64,000 nt of DNA from MFD04580-c1 sp963702995. GTDB taxonomy: Bacteria > Planctomycetota > Phycisphaerae > Tepidisphaerales > Tepidisphaeraceae. The stretch is from contig OY969783.1 of the NCBI GenBank assembly GCA_963702995.1, positions 1,302,001-1,366,000 of the forward strand. Reading direction: 5' to 3'. Both the position numbers and the translations under genes were made by a program. Below, one piece after another: positions 63,846-64,000 of the stretch; positions within the stretch are counted from its first letter, which is position 1, and every line of letters begins with the position of its first letter. Under the pieces are notes generated by a model. It saw only the letters and a program-made list of their open reading frames with translations, was not told where the DNA came from and made no database searches.

Positions 63846-63928
63846 GTAGCAGGCACACTCCGTGTGCCGTGCCCGCCTTTGAAACCGCCCGCAGCTCGGC
63901 TTAACGGCACACGGAGTGTGCCTGCTAC
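63846..63928. repeat. Hairpin repeat overlapping the stop codon of the convergent gene
   Basis: GTAGCAGGCACACTCCGTGT and its near-perfect complement (ending GTGTGCCTGCTAC) bound this 83-bp repeat. The CTA near its right end (63925-63927) is the complement of the TAG stop of the minus-strand gene entering from the right. Confidence 0.82.
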
Positions 63929-64000
63929 AAGCCCCGCATCGCCGCTTCCACGGCGGCCGCGTCCACTTCCAGATCCGGCCCCAAACGTCGCAAGCCTTCC
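63925..64000 (-). CDS. C-terminal end of a minus-strand gene, truncated by the window edge
   Basis: The last 25 codons of a gene continuing beyond 64000, reading EGLRRLGPDLEVDAAAVEAA then MRGL and a TAG stop. The stop lies in the hairpin repeat at 63846-63928. Too short for family assignment. Its coding quality (GC-ending codons, helical pattern) supports a real gene convergent with the sugar kinase. Confidence 0.55.
   Translation of the reverse strand, partial: EGLRRLGPDLEVDAAAVEAAMRGL

Noticed and set aside
1..64000. tRNA, rRNA or CRISPR loci
   Set aside because: I looked for cloverleaf-type and ribosomal sequences and for regularly spaced repeats and recognised none.

Overview
This GC-rich window most resembles a member of the Planctomycetota, probably the Phycisphaerae/Tepidisphaerales side. 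Two large secreted proteins carry the planctomycete N-terminal LEPR-XLL-type signature (SLEGRQMLS, RLEGRVFLS), and there are giant TPR proteins, PD40 propellers, a DUF3472-like protein and hairpin repeats at gene ends. This placement is inferred from those signatures, not from a marker-gene search.

Layout. 0.3-10.3 kb: a plus-strand cluster resembling a Tol/Exb trans-envelope machine: giant TPR lipoprotein, TolQ/ExbB, TolR/ExbD, then a PD40 propeller protein that runs through a Pro/Ala-rich linker into a squalene-cyclase-like helical domain. 10.5-17.5 kb: a secreted YVTN propeller and two LEPR-XLL surface proteins with malectin-like domains and Thr-Pro linkers. 17.8-21.6 kb: minus-strand STAS protein, Lon protease and Hsp20. 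22-27 kb: coiled-coil lipoprotein, peroxiredoxin, aldehyde dehydrogenase. 27-30.6 kb: an accessory stretch with a decayed Cys-rich gene, a lower-GC orphan secreted gene and an ORF-less group II intron sitting inside a REP-like hairpin. 30.9-35.4 kb: TPR/TMTC-like membrane protein, fumarylacetoacetate hydrolase family protein, DUF3472-like protein. 35.8-39 kb: a type II toxin-antitoxin locus whose PIN toxin gene is split by three nested elements (MITE, second MITE, IS1634-type IS). 39-49.5 kb: ApbE, HolA, RNase PH, RdgB, universal stress protein and several uncharacterised envelope proteins. 49.6-64 kb: DUF4357 protein, FAD-dependent oxidoreductase, NosR-like FMN-binding ferredoxin-type membrane protein, serine hydrolase, M20 and M19 peptidases, thioesterase, HDAC-family deacetylase, GNAT acetyltransferase and a PfkB sugar kinase.

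Sequence quality. About fifteen otherwise well-conserved genes (including lon, an aldehyde dehydrogenase, an M20 peptidase and the FAD oxidoreductase) are each split by one or two single-base indels, mostly in G/C runs, with intact family motifs on both sides. Two more breaks are in-frame stop codons. The pattern fits uncorrected sequencing errors better than mass gene decay. I give each such gene as one spanning entry, or as its segments for the largest, and state where the frame breaks.

The most interesting structures are the nested insertions in the PIN toxin, whose exact excision restores the toxin reading frame, and the ORF-less group II intron, whose exact excision restores a near-perfect hairpin.
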